A stretch of 64,000 bases of DNA from Polyangiaceae bacterium (GTDB taxonomy: Bacteria > Myxococcota_A > Polyangia > Polyangiales > Polyangiaceae), in assembly GCA_020633235.1 (NCBI GenBank), contig JACKEA010000003.1:62001-126000 (forward strand), read 5' to 3'. The number at the start of each line of letters is the position of its first letter. The first letter of the stretch is position 1. The notes beneath the pieces were generated by a model, which was not told the DNA's origin, searched no databases, and saw only the letters and a program-made list of their open reading frames with translations. A program made the position numbers and the translations under genes. This document shows, piece by piece, positions 16,885 through 28,718 of this stretch.

Positions 16885-18675
16885 ATGAACCGCTTCTTGG
16901 GACTCGGGCTTTCGGCGCTTTTGGCGCTCACGGCGTGCAGCGGCAAGCACGTGGAGTTGGGCGACACCGGGACCGGCGGCAACGGCGGCAACGGCGGCAC
17001 GAGCGGCAATGGCGGCACGAGCGGCAACGGCGGAACCGGTGGCGTGATCCCGCCCGGCCCGAAGAGCGACCAGCTCGATCTGCTGTTCGTGGTGGATAAC
17101 TCCATCTCCATGGCGGACAAGCAGCAGCTCCTTGCGGACGCTATGCCGGAGCTGATGAGCCGGCTCACCAATCCGCGCTGCGTCAACGCTGCGGGGGAAC
17201 CCATCGCGCAGCCGCAGTCGCCCACCGACACCTGTCCCAAGGGCAGCCAGCGCGAGATCTCCCCGGTCCGGGACATGCACGTGGGCGTGATCTCGTCCAG
17301 CATCGGCGCTCATGGTGGCGACGTGTGCGGCGGGGGAACGGAAGGCCAAGACGACCACGCGCACCTGATCGCGACGGTGCGCTCCGGCCTCAGCAGCTAC
17401 CAAGACCAGGGCTACCTGGTGTGGGATCCCGACGGCAAGAGCGGCGGCATGACGGACTCCGCCCAGCTGGTGCAGGCCACCACCGAGCACGTGCTCGCCG
17501 CCGGAGAGCTCGGGTGCGGCTACGAGGCGCCGCTGGAGGCGATGTATCGCTTCCTGGTCGACCCGGAGCCCCCGGCCGGTGTCATCGTCGGAAACACCGG
17601 AGAGAGCGAGATCACCGGCATCGATCAAGAGGTCTTGAGCCAGCGGCAGAAGTTCCTCCGACCCAGCTCGATCCTCACCGTGGTGTTCCTCACGGACGAG
17701 AACGACTGTTCCATGCGCGACGACCAGCAGTCCTGGCTGGTGTCCACGAGCGGGTCCAACATCCCCCGCGCCACCAGCGCGTGCGCCGTCGACCCCGACG
17801 ACCCCTGCTGCCAGAGCTGCGGCGAAGCGCCAGGTCCTGGCTGTCCCGACGTAAACGACGACCCCGAGTGCCAGAAAGGCGCCTACGACCAGACCACCGA
17901 AGACACCCCCAACCTGCGCTGTTGGGATCAGAAGCGGCGCTACGGTGTCGACTGGCTCTACCCCGTGGATCGCTATCTGAAGGGTCTCACCAGCAGTCAG
18001 ATCGAAAACCGCGCGGGGCAGCTAGTCCCCAACCCGCTGCTCGCCGCCCGTGCGCCCGGGCAGATCGTGGTCACCGGCATCGTGGGCGTGCCCTGGCAAG
18101 ACCTGGCCACCCCGGAGACCCTCGCCGGGTCCGCACCGCTGGCGCTCCAGAGCAGCAGCGCGCTCCAGTGGGCGTGGCTGGTGCCTACGGGCAAGACGCC
18201 CCCGACGGACCCCCTGATGCGAGAGTCCGTGGACCCTCGTACCGGCACGCAGCCGTCCACAGGCCAGGCCCTGGCTCCACCCACTGCTGGTCCGGGTGCG
18301 AATGGCTCCAACGGCCACGAGTGGTCCCCGGAGCACGACGACCTCCAGTACGCCTGCATCATGCCGCTCAAAGAACCCCGGAACTGTCAGAGCGCGACAG
18401 GAGGCTGCGACTGCAAAAGCGCGTGGGAGCCCGGATACTCCAAGAACAGCCCGCTCTGTCAGGTCCCCGGCACCGGCGAGTACACAGGCTACCAACGCTT
18501 CGCCAAGGCCTACCCCGGCACTCGGCACCTACAGCTCTTGCACGGCCTCGGCGACCGCGGCGTGGTCGGCTCGGTGTGCGCCAAGACCATCGAGGGCAGC
18601 GTGCGGGACGTCGGCTATGGCTATAATCCCGCCTTCACCCGCACCCTCCAGCGCCTCGAGCTGCTCTTGAAGTAG
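16885..18675 (+). CDS. VWA-like lipoprotein
   Basis: 596 aa. The lipobox is LTAC (Cys18), followed by a Gly/Asn/Thr-rich linker (about residues 26-54) and the MIDAS-like strand 'LDLLFVVDNSISMADKQ' with D71-x-S73-x-S75. The remaining MIDAS elements are less clear, but 'TVVFLTDENDCSM' fits the second acidic strand. The C-terminal half has many Cys residues (CCQSCGEAPG, 'CDCKSAW') that probably form disulfides. It is exported and lipid-anchored, with a probable metal-dependent adhesion or protein-binding role. It precedes another surface lipoprotein with the same architecture. Confidence 0.88.
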   Translation: MNRFLGLGLSALLALTACSGKHVELGDTGTGGNGGNGGTSGNGGTSGNGGTGGVIPPGPKSDQLDLLFVVDNSISMADKQQLLADAMPELMSRLTNPRCVNAAGEPIAQPQSPTDTCPKGSQREISPVRDMHVGVISSSIGAHGGDVCGGGTEGQDDHAHLIATVRSGLSSYQDQGYLVWDPDGKSGGMTDSAQLVQATTEHVLAAGELGCGYEAPLEAMYRFLVDPEPPAGVIVGNTGESEITGIDQEVLSQRQKFLRPSSILTVVFLTDENDCSMRDDQQSWLVSTSGSNIPRATSACAVDPDDPCCQSCGEAPGPGCPDVNDDPECQKGAYDQTTEDTPNLRCWDQKRRYGVDWLYPVDRYLKGLTSSQIENRAGQLVPNPLLAARAPGQIVVTGIVGVPWQDLATPETLAGSAPLALQSSSALQWAWLVPTGKTPPTDPLMRESVDPRTGTQPSTGQALAPPTAGPGANGSNGHEWSPEHDDLQYACIMPLKEPRNCQSATGGCDCKSAWEPGYSKNSPLCQVPGTGEYTGYQRFAKAYPGTRHLQLLHGLGDRGVVGSVCAKTIEGSVRDVGYGYNPAFTRTLQRLELLLK

Positions 18676-18720
18676 CGGCTATCGTTTGTCAGGCGTCGAT
18701 CGCGGGGGGACAATGCTGGC

Positions 18721-20430
18721 ATGACCACTTGGCTTCGCCGCACGACGCTCTTCGCCTTGTCCACCGTGGCTGCCGCGAACCTCGCCTCCGCGTGCTCCGC
18801 ATCCAACGACCAAAACGGTCCCGGCGCGGGCGCCAGCGGCGCGACCGGCGGGACCAGTGGGTTTGGCGGAAGCGGCGGAACCGGTGGGACCAGCGGTACC
18901 AGCGGCAGCGCGGGAACGGGCGGCATCATCCAGATCGAAGGCGGCGCGGGCGACGGCTCCACCGGCTTCAACGGCGATCCCAAGACGTGCCAGCAAGCCG
19001 CGGATTCCCACACCTACCTGGGCTGCGATTTCTGGCCGACGGTGGTGGCCAACAACGTGTGGGAAATCTTCGACTACGCCGTGATCGTGGCCAACGCCGG
19101 CGACACCGCGGCGGACGTGACCATCGAAAAGGACGGGCAACCGGTGGCAACGGGCACCGTGCCTCCGAATGGTCTGCAGAAGTTCTTCCTCCCCTGGGTC
19201 AAGGAGCTCAAAGGTCCCCCCGCCAATGCCTTGGGCTCAGCCACGCCGCTGACCACCAGCGTCCGCGCACCCGGCGGCGCCTATCACCTCACCACCACGG
19301 TCCCGGTGACGGTGTACCAGTTCAATGCCCTCGAGTACCAACCGGCGGGCGGACCCGCGGGTAAGGATTGGTCCACCTGCCCCGGCAATGGCGGCGTCGG
19401 TTGCTTCTCCTACTCGAACGATGCGTCCCTGCTCTTGCCCAGCACCGCAGCCACGGGCAACTACCGCATCACCGGCGTCCAGAGCTGGCCTCAAGCCAAC
19501 ATGGGCGCCTACTTCGCCGTCACGGGGCTGGAGGACGGCACCACCGTCAAGGTGCAGGTGGTGGGCAGCGGACAGATCATTCCCGGAAACGGAGTCCCGG
19601 CAACCGCTGGTGGCGGCGTGACCAGCTTCCCCATCGGCCGCGGCGAGGTGGTCGAGGTGCTCGGCAACACCACGGGGGATCTGAGCGGTAGCTTGGTCCA
19701 AGCGGACAAGCCGGTTCAGGTCATCACCGGCATTCCCTGCATCCAGGCACCAATTGGCGCGCAAGCCTGTGATCACATCGAAGAGAGCGTATTCCCGGCA
19801 GAAACGCTGGGCACGCGCTACTTCGTCAATGCCCCGTCGGGCCCCAACGGCAATGTGGTCGGGCAGGTGGTGCGGGTCTACGGCAACGTCAACGGGACCC
19901 AGCTGAGCTATCCGGCGGGACAGCCCGCCGGCGCCCCGACCACCATCAACGACGGTCAGGTGGTGCAGTTCGGCCCCACCGACAAGGACTTCGAGATCCA
20001 GGGGGACCACGAGTTCGCCGTCGGCCTGTTCATGTTGGGCGGCAGCATCGTCGACCCCGGCGCCGCGGTCGGCAACCAGAAGGGGGACCCGTCCCAGAGC
20101 TTGGCCTTCGCCGTGGAGCAGTACCGCACCAAGTACGTGTTCCTGGCGCCGGACGACTACAGCGTGAGCTACGCCGACATCGTGATGCCCATCGATGCCA
20201 GCGCCACGTTGGACGGCACGGCGGTCACGCCGGGAGCTTCAGCGTTGGCCGCGGATGGCTACGCCGTGGCACGGGTCAAGCTCGGCGTCGGCGCCAGTGG
20301 TGCCCATGTGCTCATCTCCGACAAGCCCGTCGGCTTGCAGGTCGTCGGCTACGGCAACTACACCAGCTATCAATATCCGGGCGGTTTGAACCTGAAGGGC
20401 ATCGCGCCGCCACCGCCCCCCATCAAGTAG
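18721..20430 (+). CDS. Lipoprotein with IgGFc-binding-like domain
   Basis: 569 aa. The signal sequence ends at a lipobox-like LASAC (Cys25), then a Gly/Thr/Ser linker runs to about residue 75. The main domain starts 'GCDFWPTVVANNVW' and contains 'YAVIVANAGDTAADVTIEK', 'VPPNGLQKFFLPWV' and 'VYQFNALEYQPAGG', which match the N-terminal domain of IgGFc-binding proteins found widely in bacteria. In bacteria these are surface adhesion modules, and actual immunoglobulin binding is not implied. It runs in the same direction as the VWA-like lipoprotein with a 45-base gap and may be co-transcribed. Confidence 0.88.
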   Translation: MTTWLRRTTLFALSTVAAANLASACSASNDQNGPGAGASGATGGTSGFGGSGGTGGTSGTSGSAGTGGIIQIEGGAGDGSTGFNGDPKTCQQAADSHTYLGCDFWPTVVANNVWEIFDYAVIVANAGDTAADVTIEKDGQPVATGTVPPNGLQKFFLPWVKELKGPPANALGSATPLTTSVRAPGGAYHLTTTVPVTVYQFNALEYQPAGGPAGKDWSTCPGNGGVGCFSYSNDASLLLPSTAATGNYRITGVQSWPQANMGAYFAVTGLEDGTTVKVQVVGSGQIIPGNGVPATAGGGVTSFPIGRGEVVEVLGNTTGDLSGSLVQADKPVQVITGIPCIQAPIGAQACDHIEESVFPAETLGTRYFVNAPSGPNGNVVGQVVRVYGNVNGTQLSYPAGQPAGAPTTINDGQVVQFGPTDKDFEIQGDHEFAVGLFMLGGSIVDPGAAVGNQKGDPSQSLAFAVEQYRTKYVFLAPDDYSVSYADIVMPIDASATLDGTAVTPGASALAADGYAVARVKLGVGASGAHVLISDKPVGLQVVGYGNYTSYQYPGGLNLKGIAPPPPPIK

Positions 20431-20435
20431 GTCCG

Positions 20436-21374
20436 CTACTTCGCAGGGCCGGCCACGTTGGTGAAGCCGACGGCTTCCTCGCGATCGTCCCCACCCACCT
20501 GGAACTTCACCCACACGCGGCCGATAGCGGCGTCTACCTTGCTGACTTTGCCGGGCACGAAGGCGCCGAGCGTGGGCACCCGCACGGCGTCCCCGGCCTT
20601 GACCTTGGGCACCACCGGCACGTTCTCGCAGTCCTTCGCTGCCAACGCCTTCATCTTGCCCGCGAAGCCCAGACCCAGGATCTGATCTGCGTTGGCGGCC
20701 ACGCGGATCCAGCGCAGCACCCGGCTCTTGTCGCTGCACGCCACGGTGGTGCCGACGGCGCCAGGCTTGTCCAGCACCCCGAAGCTGCCTTCCGGAAGCT
20801 GGTCCACCTTTTCGCCCCAACCGCTCGGGTTATCGAGGGTCATGTCCAGGTAGCGCACCTTCGGCTTTTCCGGCGTGCCGCCCTCCACCACGATGGCCCG
20901 CTGCAGCCCCGAGCCGCTGGCCCAGGCGGTGAGCAGAACGTCCCCGGGTTTCGCCGTGACCTTGGGCCCCACCGGCAAGATCAACAGGTTCGGGATGGTC
21001 AGCACGCGCCCCGAGAGCGTCTTCACCACGCTGGCCGTGGGTCCCGGTCGCTCGAGATGCGCGCCGTAGTAGATGAACGTCTGCTTGTCGCCGCCGATCT
21101 CCAGCGCTTCGTCGATGGCGTTACGCGTGGGCGTCAGCACGAACTCCCCCGCTTTGGCGGAGAGCTCGCCGTTCGGCATCTCGAAGGGCACGGCATCCGG
21201 CGCGTTCACCGTGGGCTCCGCCGCGACGCTGGCGGAGGGCGCGGTCGGGGCGGCTTTCTTGACCGCGCTCGTCACCGCAGGCGCCGGGGTCTCCTTGGGC
21301 GTCGCCGGCTCCTTCTTTTCGCAACCGGCAGCCAGGGCCAGTAGCACTGCACACACACACACACGTGAGGACAT
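20436..21374 (-). CDS. Lipoprotein of unknown function with a (CA)n tract in its signal region
   Basis: 312 aa from ATG 21374-21372. The N terminus MSSRVCVCAVLLALAAGCEK carries the lipobox AAGC (Cys18), and the VCVC part is coded by a CA/GT dinucleotide run (21350-21364). A Pro/Ala/Lys linker follows to residue 60. The body contains small beta-rich segments such as 'GDVLLTAWASGSGLQRAIVV' and the late strand 'GRVWVKFQVGGDDREEAV', the latter like a Tudor/SH3-type repeat. No known family is recognised. It is divergent from the DUF362 gene. Confidence 0.78.
   Translation of the reverse strand: MSSRVCVCAVLLALAAGCEKKEPATPKETPAPAVTSAVKKAAPTAPSASVAAEPTVNAPDAVPFEMPNGELSAKAGEFVLTPTRNAIDEALEIGGDKQTFIYYGAHLERPGPTASVVKTLSGRVLTIPNLLILPVGPKVTAKPGDVLLTAWASGSGLQRAIVVEGGTPEKPKVRYLDMTLDNPSGWGEKVDQLPEGSFGVLDKPGAVGTTVACSDKSRVLRWIRVAANADQILGLGFAGKMKALAAKDCENVPVVPKVKAGDAVRVPTLGAFVPGKVSKVDAAIGRVWVKFQVGGDDREEAVGFTNVAGPAK
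21350..21364. repeat. (CA)7.5 dinucleotide repeat in a signal-peptide coding region
   Basis: Fifteen bases of alternating C and A starting just inside the lipoprotein gene, coding residues 4-8 on the minus strand. A change of one repeat unit would shift the frame and abolish the lipoprotein signal. Confidence 0.85.
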
Positions 21375-21433
21375 CCGGGCCTTGCTATAGAGCGGATGAC
21401 CTAGGGCGAAAAGGGCCGTGCTACCCTCAGCGC

Positions 21434-22951
<1,518 letters not shown>

Positions 22952-22991
22952 TTGCTCAAGGGTTCAGCACCCGAGCCGTTCTTCGAGGCTG

Positions 22992-24293
22992 ATGGCACGG
23001 TACGGATGCATGGTGTTTCTCGCTGCCGCGCTGGCGACCTTGGCGCCGGCGGGTGCCGCGGGGGAAAAGGCCAACGCACGGCAACTCCAAGGTGGGAGCA
23101 ACGGAAAGCACGTACAGCTCGACGCCGAGCGGAGTCTGGATCTTTCGCCGGACGCCGAGCTCGTGCGCGAGCGCGGGCTGCGTCTCGATCTCGACGGCAA
23201 CGGCTCCACCGTGTTGGTGGACGTGTATCGCTTGGTCAAGGGTCAGGTGGACGTGCGCTTCGCCGGCAAATCCAATACCGCGGTCATGATTCGCGCGCCC
23301 CGCCGGGTCACCGCGGTCGCGAAGGACGGTCACTACCGCATGCTCGCCGTGCCCGGGAGCGCCAGCGTCGCTGCCCTGGACAAGGACACCCTCGCCGCCG
23401 TGGGCAACGACTGGAAACCGCTGCACGCCGGCTGGGCCCGCAGCGTGAGCCCCGCCAGCGCCGGCACGCCGCGGGCGATCCTCGCGGCCCCCAACGCGCG
23501 CGCGGAGAGCGCGCTCATCATAGCGGCCGATGGCACCGCCAACGGCGCCGTGCGCTGGCAGAAGCTTTCCGGCGCAGCGAAGTACTTCGTGGAGGTGGAG
23601 CGCGATGGCGAGCGCATCCGATCCCGCGAGACCAAGGACGCCCGCGCGGTGCTCCCGGACTTGACCCCCGGGCGCTACGCCGTGCGCGTTTCGGCGGTCG
23701 ATGCCTTCGGGCTCGCGGGCGCGAGCTCCGCGGACGCCCGCATCCAGGTCGTCGGTCTCGGGCTGCCGGAAGGCGCACGCGCCGAGGGCGACCACATCTG
23801 GCTCGGGCCGAGCCAGCGGGCAGCGTTGGTCGGCGCCGAGGGGCTGGAGATGACCTACGGAAAGTCGAGCTTCTTCGTTCCCGCGGCGCGCAGCGTGGGG
23901 CTGAGCCGCGGACGCGCCACCCTGCTCCGGCTTCGCGTCGCACCAACAAAGGAAGAAGCCCGCGTCCACCTCAATCCCATCGAGCTCGCCGCCAAGGTAG
24001 AGCTGTCTCCCAAGCTCGCGCGCTGGCCTCGAGACGAGGTGCGCGTCAGCGTCCACGTCACCGCCAAGGGCACGGACGTACCCAAGGTCACCCCCAGCGT
24101 CACCATCAACGGCGCTCCGACGAAGGTGAGCTGGAGCCGCAGCGGCAGCTCGCTCTCCGCGGTGGTTCCGCCGGAGAGCAGCGGCGGTCCGTGGGTAGTG
24201 CGGGTCGAAGTGCGCGGGCCCCGCGGCCGTGAGCTCGGTCGCGGTTTCTTGGAGATTGCTCCCTCCGCTCCCGAGCGCACTGCCTCCAACTGA
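22992..24293 (+). CDS. Exported FecR-like/fibronectin-type domain protein
   Basis: 433 aa with a cleavable signal peptide (MARYGCMVFLAAALATLAPAG). Residues about 30-130 resemble a FecR-like beta region ('VLVDVYRLVKGQVDVRF', 'APRRVTAVAKDGHYRML'). Residues about 175-250 look like a fibronectin type III domain ('VRWQKLSGAAKYFVEVERDG', 'LTPGRYAVRVSAVDAFG'). The C-terminal region has further beta-sandwich character ('DEVRVSVHVTAKGTDVPKV'). FecR-like domains usually sense or bind in the periplasm; no partner sigma factor is adjacent. The next gene begins shortly after its stop. Confidence 0.78.
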   Translation: MARYGCMVFLAAALATLAPAGAAGEKANARQLQGGSNGKHVQLDAERSLDLSPDAELVRERGLRLDLDGNGSTVLVDVYRLVKGQVDVRFAGKSNTAVMIRAPRRVTAVAKDGHYRMLAVPGSASVAALDKDTLAAVGNDWKPLHAGWARSVSPASAGTPRAILAAPNARAESALIIAADGTANGAVRWQKLSGAAKYFVEVERDGERIRSRETKDARAVLPDLTPGRYAVRVSAVDAFGLAGASSADARIQVVGLGLPEGARAEGDHIWLGPSQRAALVGAEGLEMTYGKSSFFVPAARSVGLSRGRATLLRLRVAPTKEEARVHLNPIELAAKVELSPKLARWPRDEVRVSVHVTAKGTDVPKVTPSVTINGAPTKVSWSRSGSSLSAVVPPESSGGPWVVRVEVRGPRGRELGRGFLEIAPSAPERTASN

Positions 24294-24333
24294 CGGGCTT
24301 GCGGCGCCGCACGCTCCCGCGCATGTTTCTGTC

Positions 24334-25275
24334 GTGCGCGCCCTGCTTCTCGGCTGTATCGCCCTCGTCTTCGTGGGCTGCAAGCGCGACACCGAACCGC
24401 CGGCCTCCGTCCCCACGCGACCGCCGCCGCTGACGGCGTGCCCACACTTCGCGCCGGGCAAGGTGACCGGCCGCGTGGGCGTGAGCGCACTGGTCGAAGC
24501 CTCCGGCATCGTGCAGAGTCGCCAGAACGTCGGCGTGTTGTGGCTCCACAACGACTCCGGCAACCCCGCAGTGTTGTTCGCCCTTCGCGAGAGCGGCGAG
24601 CCACTGGCAGCGTTTCGACTTTCCGGCGCCAGCTGTGCCGACTGGGAAGATCTCGCCATCGGACAAGAGACGGCCGGCGGCCCTTGGTACCTGTACGTGG
24701 CGGACACGGGCACCAATACCTGGCCGCGCAAGCGCACCGTCATCTACCGCGTGGAGGAGCCGCGGCTCACGGGCAAGGAGTCGCCCAAGGAAACCACCCT
24801 CGCGGGCGCCACCGCATTCGGCCTGCGCTACTCCGACGACGCCGTGCACGACGCCGAGACGCTGATGTTCGATCCCGTCTCGCGTTCGCTGTACATCGTC
24901 ACCAAGACCACCACCGGCAAGAGCGGCGTGTATCGCCTGGCGCTGCCCCTCTCCACCGCCCACGACAACATCGCCCAGCTCGTGGGCGACATCGACACGC
25001 CCAGCAACGGCGAGCGCGGCAGCGAGCGGGCCACCGGGGGAGACATCTCTTCCGACGGGGGCTTGGTCGTGGTGAAGACCTACACCAGGGTGTACCTCTG
25101 GCCGCGCACCAAGGGCGTGACCGTCGAGCAGGCGCTGTCTACCGAGCCGTGCCCCGGCGCCGTGGCCAAGGAAGAGCAGGGCGAGGCCGTCGGCTTCGCG
25201 GCGGACGGCAGCGGCTACTTCACCGCCAGCGAAGGCAAGCACCAGCCGCTCTACTTCTTCGCCAAGCAGCCTTGA
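24334..25275 (+). CDS. Lipoprotein with propeller-like domain, function unknown
   Basis: 313 aa from GTG 24334, which gives a compact lipoprotein signal (RALLLGCIALVFVGC, Cys16). The frame is open further upstream but runs into the previous gene. The sequence pattern 'EASGIVQSRQNVGVLWLHND', 'CADWEDLAIG', 'YVADTGTNTWPRKRTVIYRV' and 'DAETLMFDPVSRSLYIVTK' recurs in a family of exported propeller proteins that has no assigned reaction. Conserved Asp and His residues in 'LHNDSG' and 'DDAVHDAE' could bind metal. It ends ten bases before the first REP-like hairpin. Confidence 0.8.
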   Translation: MRALLLGCIALVFVGCKRDTEPPASVPTRPPPLTACPHFAPGKVTGRVGVSALVEASGIVQSRQNVGVLWLHNDSGNPAVLFALRESGEPLAAFRLSGASCADWEDLAIGQETAGGPWYLYVADTGTNTWPRKRTVIYRVEEPRLTGKESPKETTLAGATAFGLRYSDDAVHDAETLMFDPVSRSLYIVTKTTTGKSGVYRLALPLSTAHDNIAQLVGDIDTPSNGERGSERATGGDISSDGGLVVVKTYTRVYLWPRTKGVTVEQALSTEPCPGAVAKEEQGEAVGFAADGSGYFTASEGKHQPLYFFAKQP

Positions 25276-25284
25276 GCTTGGATT

Positions 25285-25310
25285 TTGGTCCGGCGCGATC
25301 CCCGGCGCGC
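25285..25310 (+). repeat. REP-like hairpin, copy A
   Basis: Matches the start of the family consensus (TTGGTCCGGCGCGA, then a CCCC core) and diverges from the other copies after it. Here the arms are GCGCG and CGCGC. It lies ten bases after the stop of the propeller lipoprotein gene. Confidence 0.65.
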
Positions 25311-25438
25311 GGCGCAGAGCAAGCTCCACGAGGAATTGAGTCGCACGCGAGAACCCGGCGAGGCCGAGCGCATGCTTGTCTATCGGATGGAAGAGTCGCG
25401 AGACGCGTCCGGTCGGAGCGGTGCAAACAAAACCCTGA

Positions 25439-25463
25439 GGAGATTCGCCTTCGGCGAATCTCC
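25439..25463. terminator. Perfect 11-bp stem-loop between genes
   Basis: GGAGATTCGCC and GGCGAATCTCC face each other across a TTC loop. No T-run follows, so it would be a bidirectional or factor-assisted terminator, or a regulatory hairpin in the leader of the acetyltransferase gene that starts 46 bases downstream. Confidence 0.55.
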
Positions 25464-25508
25464 GAGCTTGCCCGACCCCGCTCCTCCGAGTACGCCTTGT
25501 CGCTCGTC

Positions 25509-26687
25509 ATGCCCGCCTCGATCCATCACGGCCTGCGCAGCCCCGAGGACCTCTCGGCCTTCGGACGCATCGTGGGCTGGGCCTTCGGCTTTCCAGAGAA
25601 GGAAGCGTCGGAGTGGCTCGAGCATTCCGGCACGGACAACCTGCGCCTGTACTCGAGCGATGGCGCCGTGCGAGGCGGCTTGCTCACGATCCCCATGGGT
25701 CAGTACTTCGGCGGCAAGGCCGTGCCCATGGTGGGCATCGCGGGCGTGGCCGCCGCGCCGGAGGCACGCGGCAAAGGCCTGGCCCTCGAGCTCATGCACG
25801 CCACCGTGCGCGAGCTCCACGACAAGGGCGTCGCGCTGAGCACCTTGTACCCCGCCACGCTCACGCTCTACCGCAAGGCCGGCTACGCTCTCGCCGGCAG
25901 CTTGTTCGACGTGCGCATGCCCGCCGCGCGCATCGGCATCAGCGAGCCGAACGGCGACGTGCGCCCCGCTCATGACTCGGACGTGGCGGAGATGCAAGCG
26001 CTGTACGCGCGAGTTGCCCGCACCCGCGACGGCTATCTCGCCCGCGGCCCGTACATTTGGCAGCGCGTCCAAGCGCCCCGCAGCACCTCGGCGCAGCCTT
26101 TCGTGGTGGAGCGCGACGGCAAGCTGGAAGGCTACGTCTACCTCAGCCAGAAACGAAAGGCGCCGGGAGAGAACTTCGACCTCGCTCTCGCCGACGTGAC
26201 GGCGAGCAGCGCGTGGGCCGCCAAGAAAGTGCTCGCCTTCCTGTACGGCCACCGCTCCGTGGTCGATCACGTGTCCTGGCGCGGGTCGAGCGCGGATCCC
26301 CTGCTGCTCGCGATCCCCGAGCGGGTGTACGAGGTACGACTGCGGGAGCACTGGATGACCCGCATCTGTCACGTGCAGGGCGCCCTCGAGGCCCGCGGCT
26401 ACCCCGCAGGGCTGACCGCATCTCTCGAGCTCGACGTGCACGACCCGCACATTCCCGAGAATTCCGGCCGCATCGTGCTGACGGTGGAGAACGGTCGCGG
26501 CCATGTCAGCCGCGGCGGCAGCGGCAAGCTCCGGCTGAGCGTCGAGAGCCTCGCCGCCCTCTACACCGGTTTCCAGTCGCCCGAAGCCCTGGCTCGCTCG
26601 GGGAGTCTCACGGCCGACGACGCCTCCGTGGCCCTCGCCCGGGCGCTGCTGTCGGGTCCCCCTCCCGAAATGCCCGACTTCTTCTGA
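25509..26687 (+). CDS. Eis-like GNAT acetyltransferase
   Basis: 392 aa from ATG 25509 (MPASIHHG), close to the length of mycobacterial Eis. The N-terminal GNAT domain shows the acetyl-CoA loop R87-G-K-G-L-A ('VAAAPEARGKGLALELM') after 'VPMVGIAGV'. A second GNAT-like domain follows with 'GYVYLSQKRKAPG', and the C-terminal SCP2-like lobe ends in '...EMPDFF', so the free C-terminal carboxylate is located as in Eis catalysis. It should acetylate amines (aminoglycosides, polyamines or protein lysines). The HAD phosphatase starts two bases after the stop. Confidence 0.9.
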   Translation: MPASIHHGLRSPEDLSAFGRIVGWAFGFPEKEASEWLEHSGTDNLRLYSSDGAVRGGLLTIPMGQYFGGKAVPMVGIAGVAAAPEARGKGLALELMHATVRELHDKGVALSTLYPATLTLYRKAGYALAGSLFDVRMPAARIGISEPNGDVRPAHDSDVAEMQALYARVARTRDGYLARGPYIWQRVQAPRSTSAQPFVVERDGKLEGYVYLSQKRKAPGENFDLALADVTASSAWAAKKVLAFLYGHRSVVDHVSWRGSSADPLLLAIPERVYEVRLREHWMTRICHVQGALEARGYPAGLTASLELDVHDPHIPENSGRIVLTVENGRGHVSRGGSGKLRLSVESLAALYTGFQSPEALARSGSLTADDASVALARALLSGPPPEMPDFF

Positions 26688-26689
26688 CC

Positions 26690-27349
26690 ATGCGCATTCC
26701 CCGCCCTTTCACTCACGTCATCTTCGATCTCGACGGCGTGCTGCTCGACACCGAGCCGCTGTACACCGAAGCCACGCAGGCCATCGTGGGGGAGCTCGGC
26801 AAGACCTTCGACTGGTCCGTGAAGGGCGACATGATCGGTCGCAGTGCCCTGGATGGCGCCCGCTATCTAGCGGAGAAGCTCGCGCTGCCCATCTCACCGG
26901 AAGAGTATCTACGCCGCAGGAAGCCGATCCTGGACGCGCTGTTCACCACCGCTCGAGAAATGGCGGGTGCTCGGTCGCTGGTGGAGATGCTCCAGGAACG
27001 CGTGCCCGTGGCGCTGGCCACCAGCAGCACGCGAGAGCAGTTCGAGCTCAAGACCGGCCACCACGACTGGTTCTCGGACTTCGACACCATCGTGTGTGGC
27101 GACGACCCGCGGGTGAAGGCCCTCAAGCCCGCGCCGGACATCTTTCTCGTCACCGCACGGGAGCTGTCCGTCGCCCCGGAGAGCTGCCTGGTGTTCGAGG
27201 ACTCCCTCGCCGGCGTGGCCGCCGCCCGCGCTGCCGGCATGCAGGTGATCGCGATGCCCGATCCGGAGATGGACGCCTCTCGTTACACCGAGGCCCACTG
27301 GGTGATCGAACGCCTCGGCGACGTCAGCCTCGCCGATCTGGGCCTCTGA
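26690..27349 (+). CDS. HAD-superfamily phosphatase (IA-type, beta-phosphoglucomutase-like)
   Basis: 219 aa. Motif I is FDLDGVLLDTEP with nucleophile D13 and D15. Motif II Ser/Thr is in 'VALATSSTREQ', the motif III Lys in 'ALKPAPDIF', and motif IV in 'CLVFEDSLAGV'. The helical C1 cap (about residues 20-90) places it with phosphoglycolate phosphatase and beta-phosphoglucomutase relatives. The substrate is a small phosphate ester, unknown. It is cytoplasmic. Two bases separate it from the acetyltransferase stop, so they form an operon. Confidence 0.93.
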   Translation: MRIPRPFTHVIFDLDGVLLDTEPLYTEATQAIVGELGKTFDWSVKGDMIGRSALDGARYLAEKLALPISPEEYLRRRKPILDALFTTAREMAGARSLVEMLQERVPVALATSSTREQFELKTGHHDWFSDFDTIVCGDDPRVKALKPAPDIFLVTARELSVAPESCLVFEDSLAGVAAARAAGMQVIAMPDPEMDASRYTEAHWVIERLGDVSLADLGL

Positions 27350-27353
27350 AGAT

Positions 27354-27384
27354 TGTCGGTGCGGCGCGAATCCCGTCGCGACGG
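27354..27384 (+). repeat. REP-like hairpin, copy B
   Basis: Reads TGTCGGTGCGGCGCGAATCC and then CGTCGCGACGG. The inner stem GCGCGA/TCGCG is conserved. It sits in the 37-base gap between two convergent stops, where a bidirectional terminator would be expected. Confidence 0.65.
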
Positions 27385-27386
27385 TT

Positions 27387-28598
<1,212 letters not shown>

Positions 28599-28604
28599 CG
28601 CACA

Positions 28605-28610
28605 CCTCCT
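28605..28610 (-). promoter_or_regulatory. Strong ribosome binding site for the beta-helix lipoprotein
   Basis: AGGAGG on the minus strand, six bases before the start codon. It is one of the few perfect Shine-Dalgarno sequences in the window and it fixes this gene's start. Confidence 0.75.
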
Positions 28611-28673
28611 GGAACGTACGAACTATGCCAGCAGGGAAAGTGGCTCGCTATGGACGTGTTTGTCGGTGCATGT

Positions 28674-28703
28674 ACGCGACGGGGCTCGCGCCGCACCAAC
28701 ATC
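28674..28703 (-). repeat. REP-like hairpin, copy C (reverse orientation)
   Basis: On the minus strand it reads TTGGTGCGGCGCGAGCCCCG followed by TCGCGTACATGCAC. The outer arm GTGC is matched by GCAC, a compensatory change relative to GTCCGG/CCGGAC in the other copies, so the hairpin is preserved. It lies between the beta-helix gene promoter region and the stop of the cold-shock-like gene. Confidence 0.65.
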
Positions 28704-28718
28704 AAAATGAAAAGCGAG

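Noticed and set aside
24297..24320. A GC-rich stretch similar to the REP-like core (TGCGGCGCCGCACGCT)
   Set aside because: It shares only the GCGGCGC core, lacks the second arm and lies close to a start codon. It is not counted as a copy.
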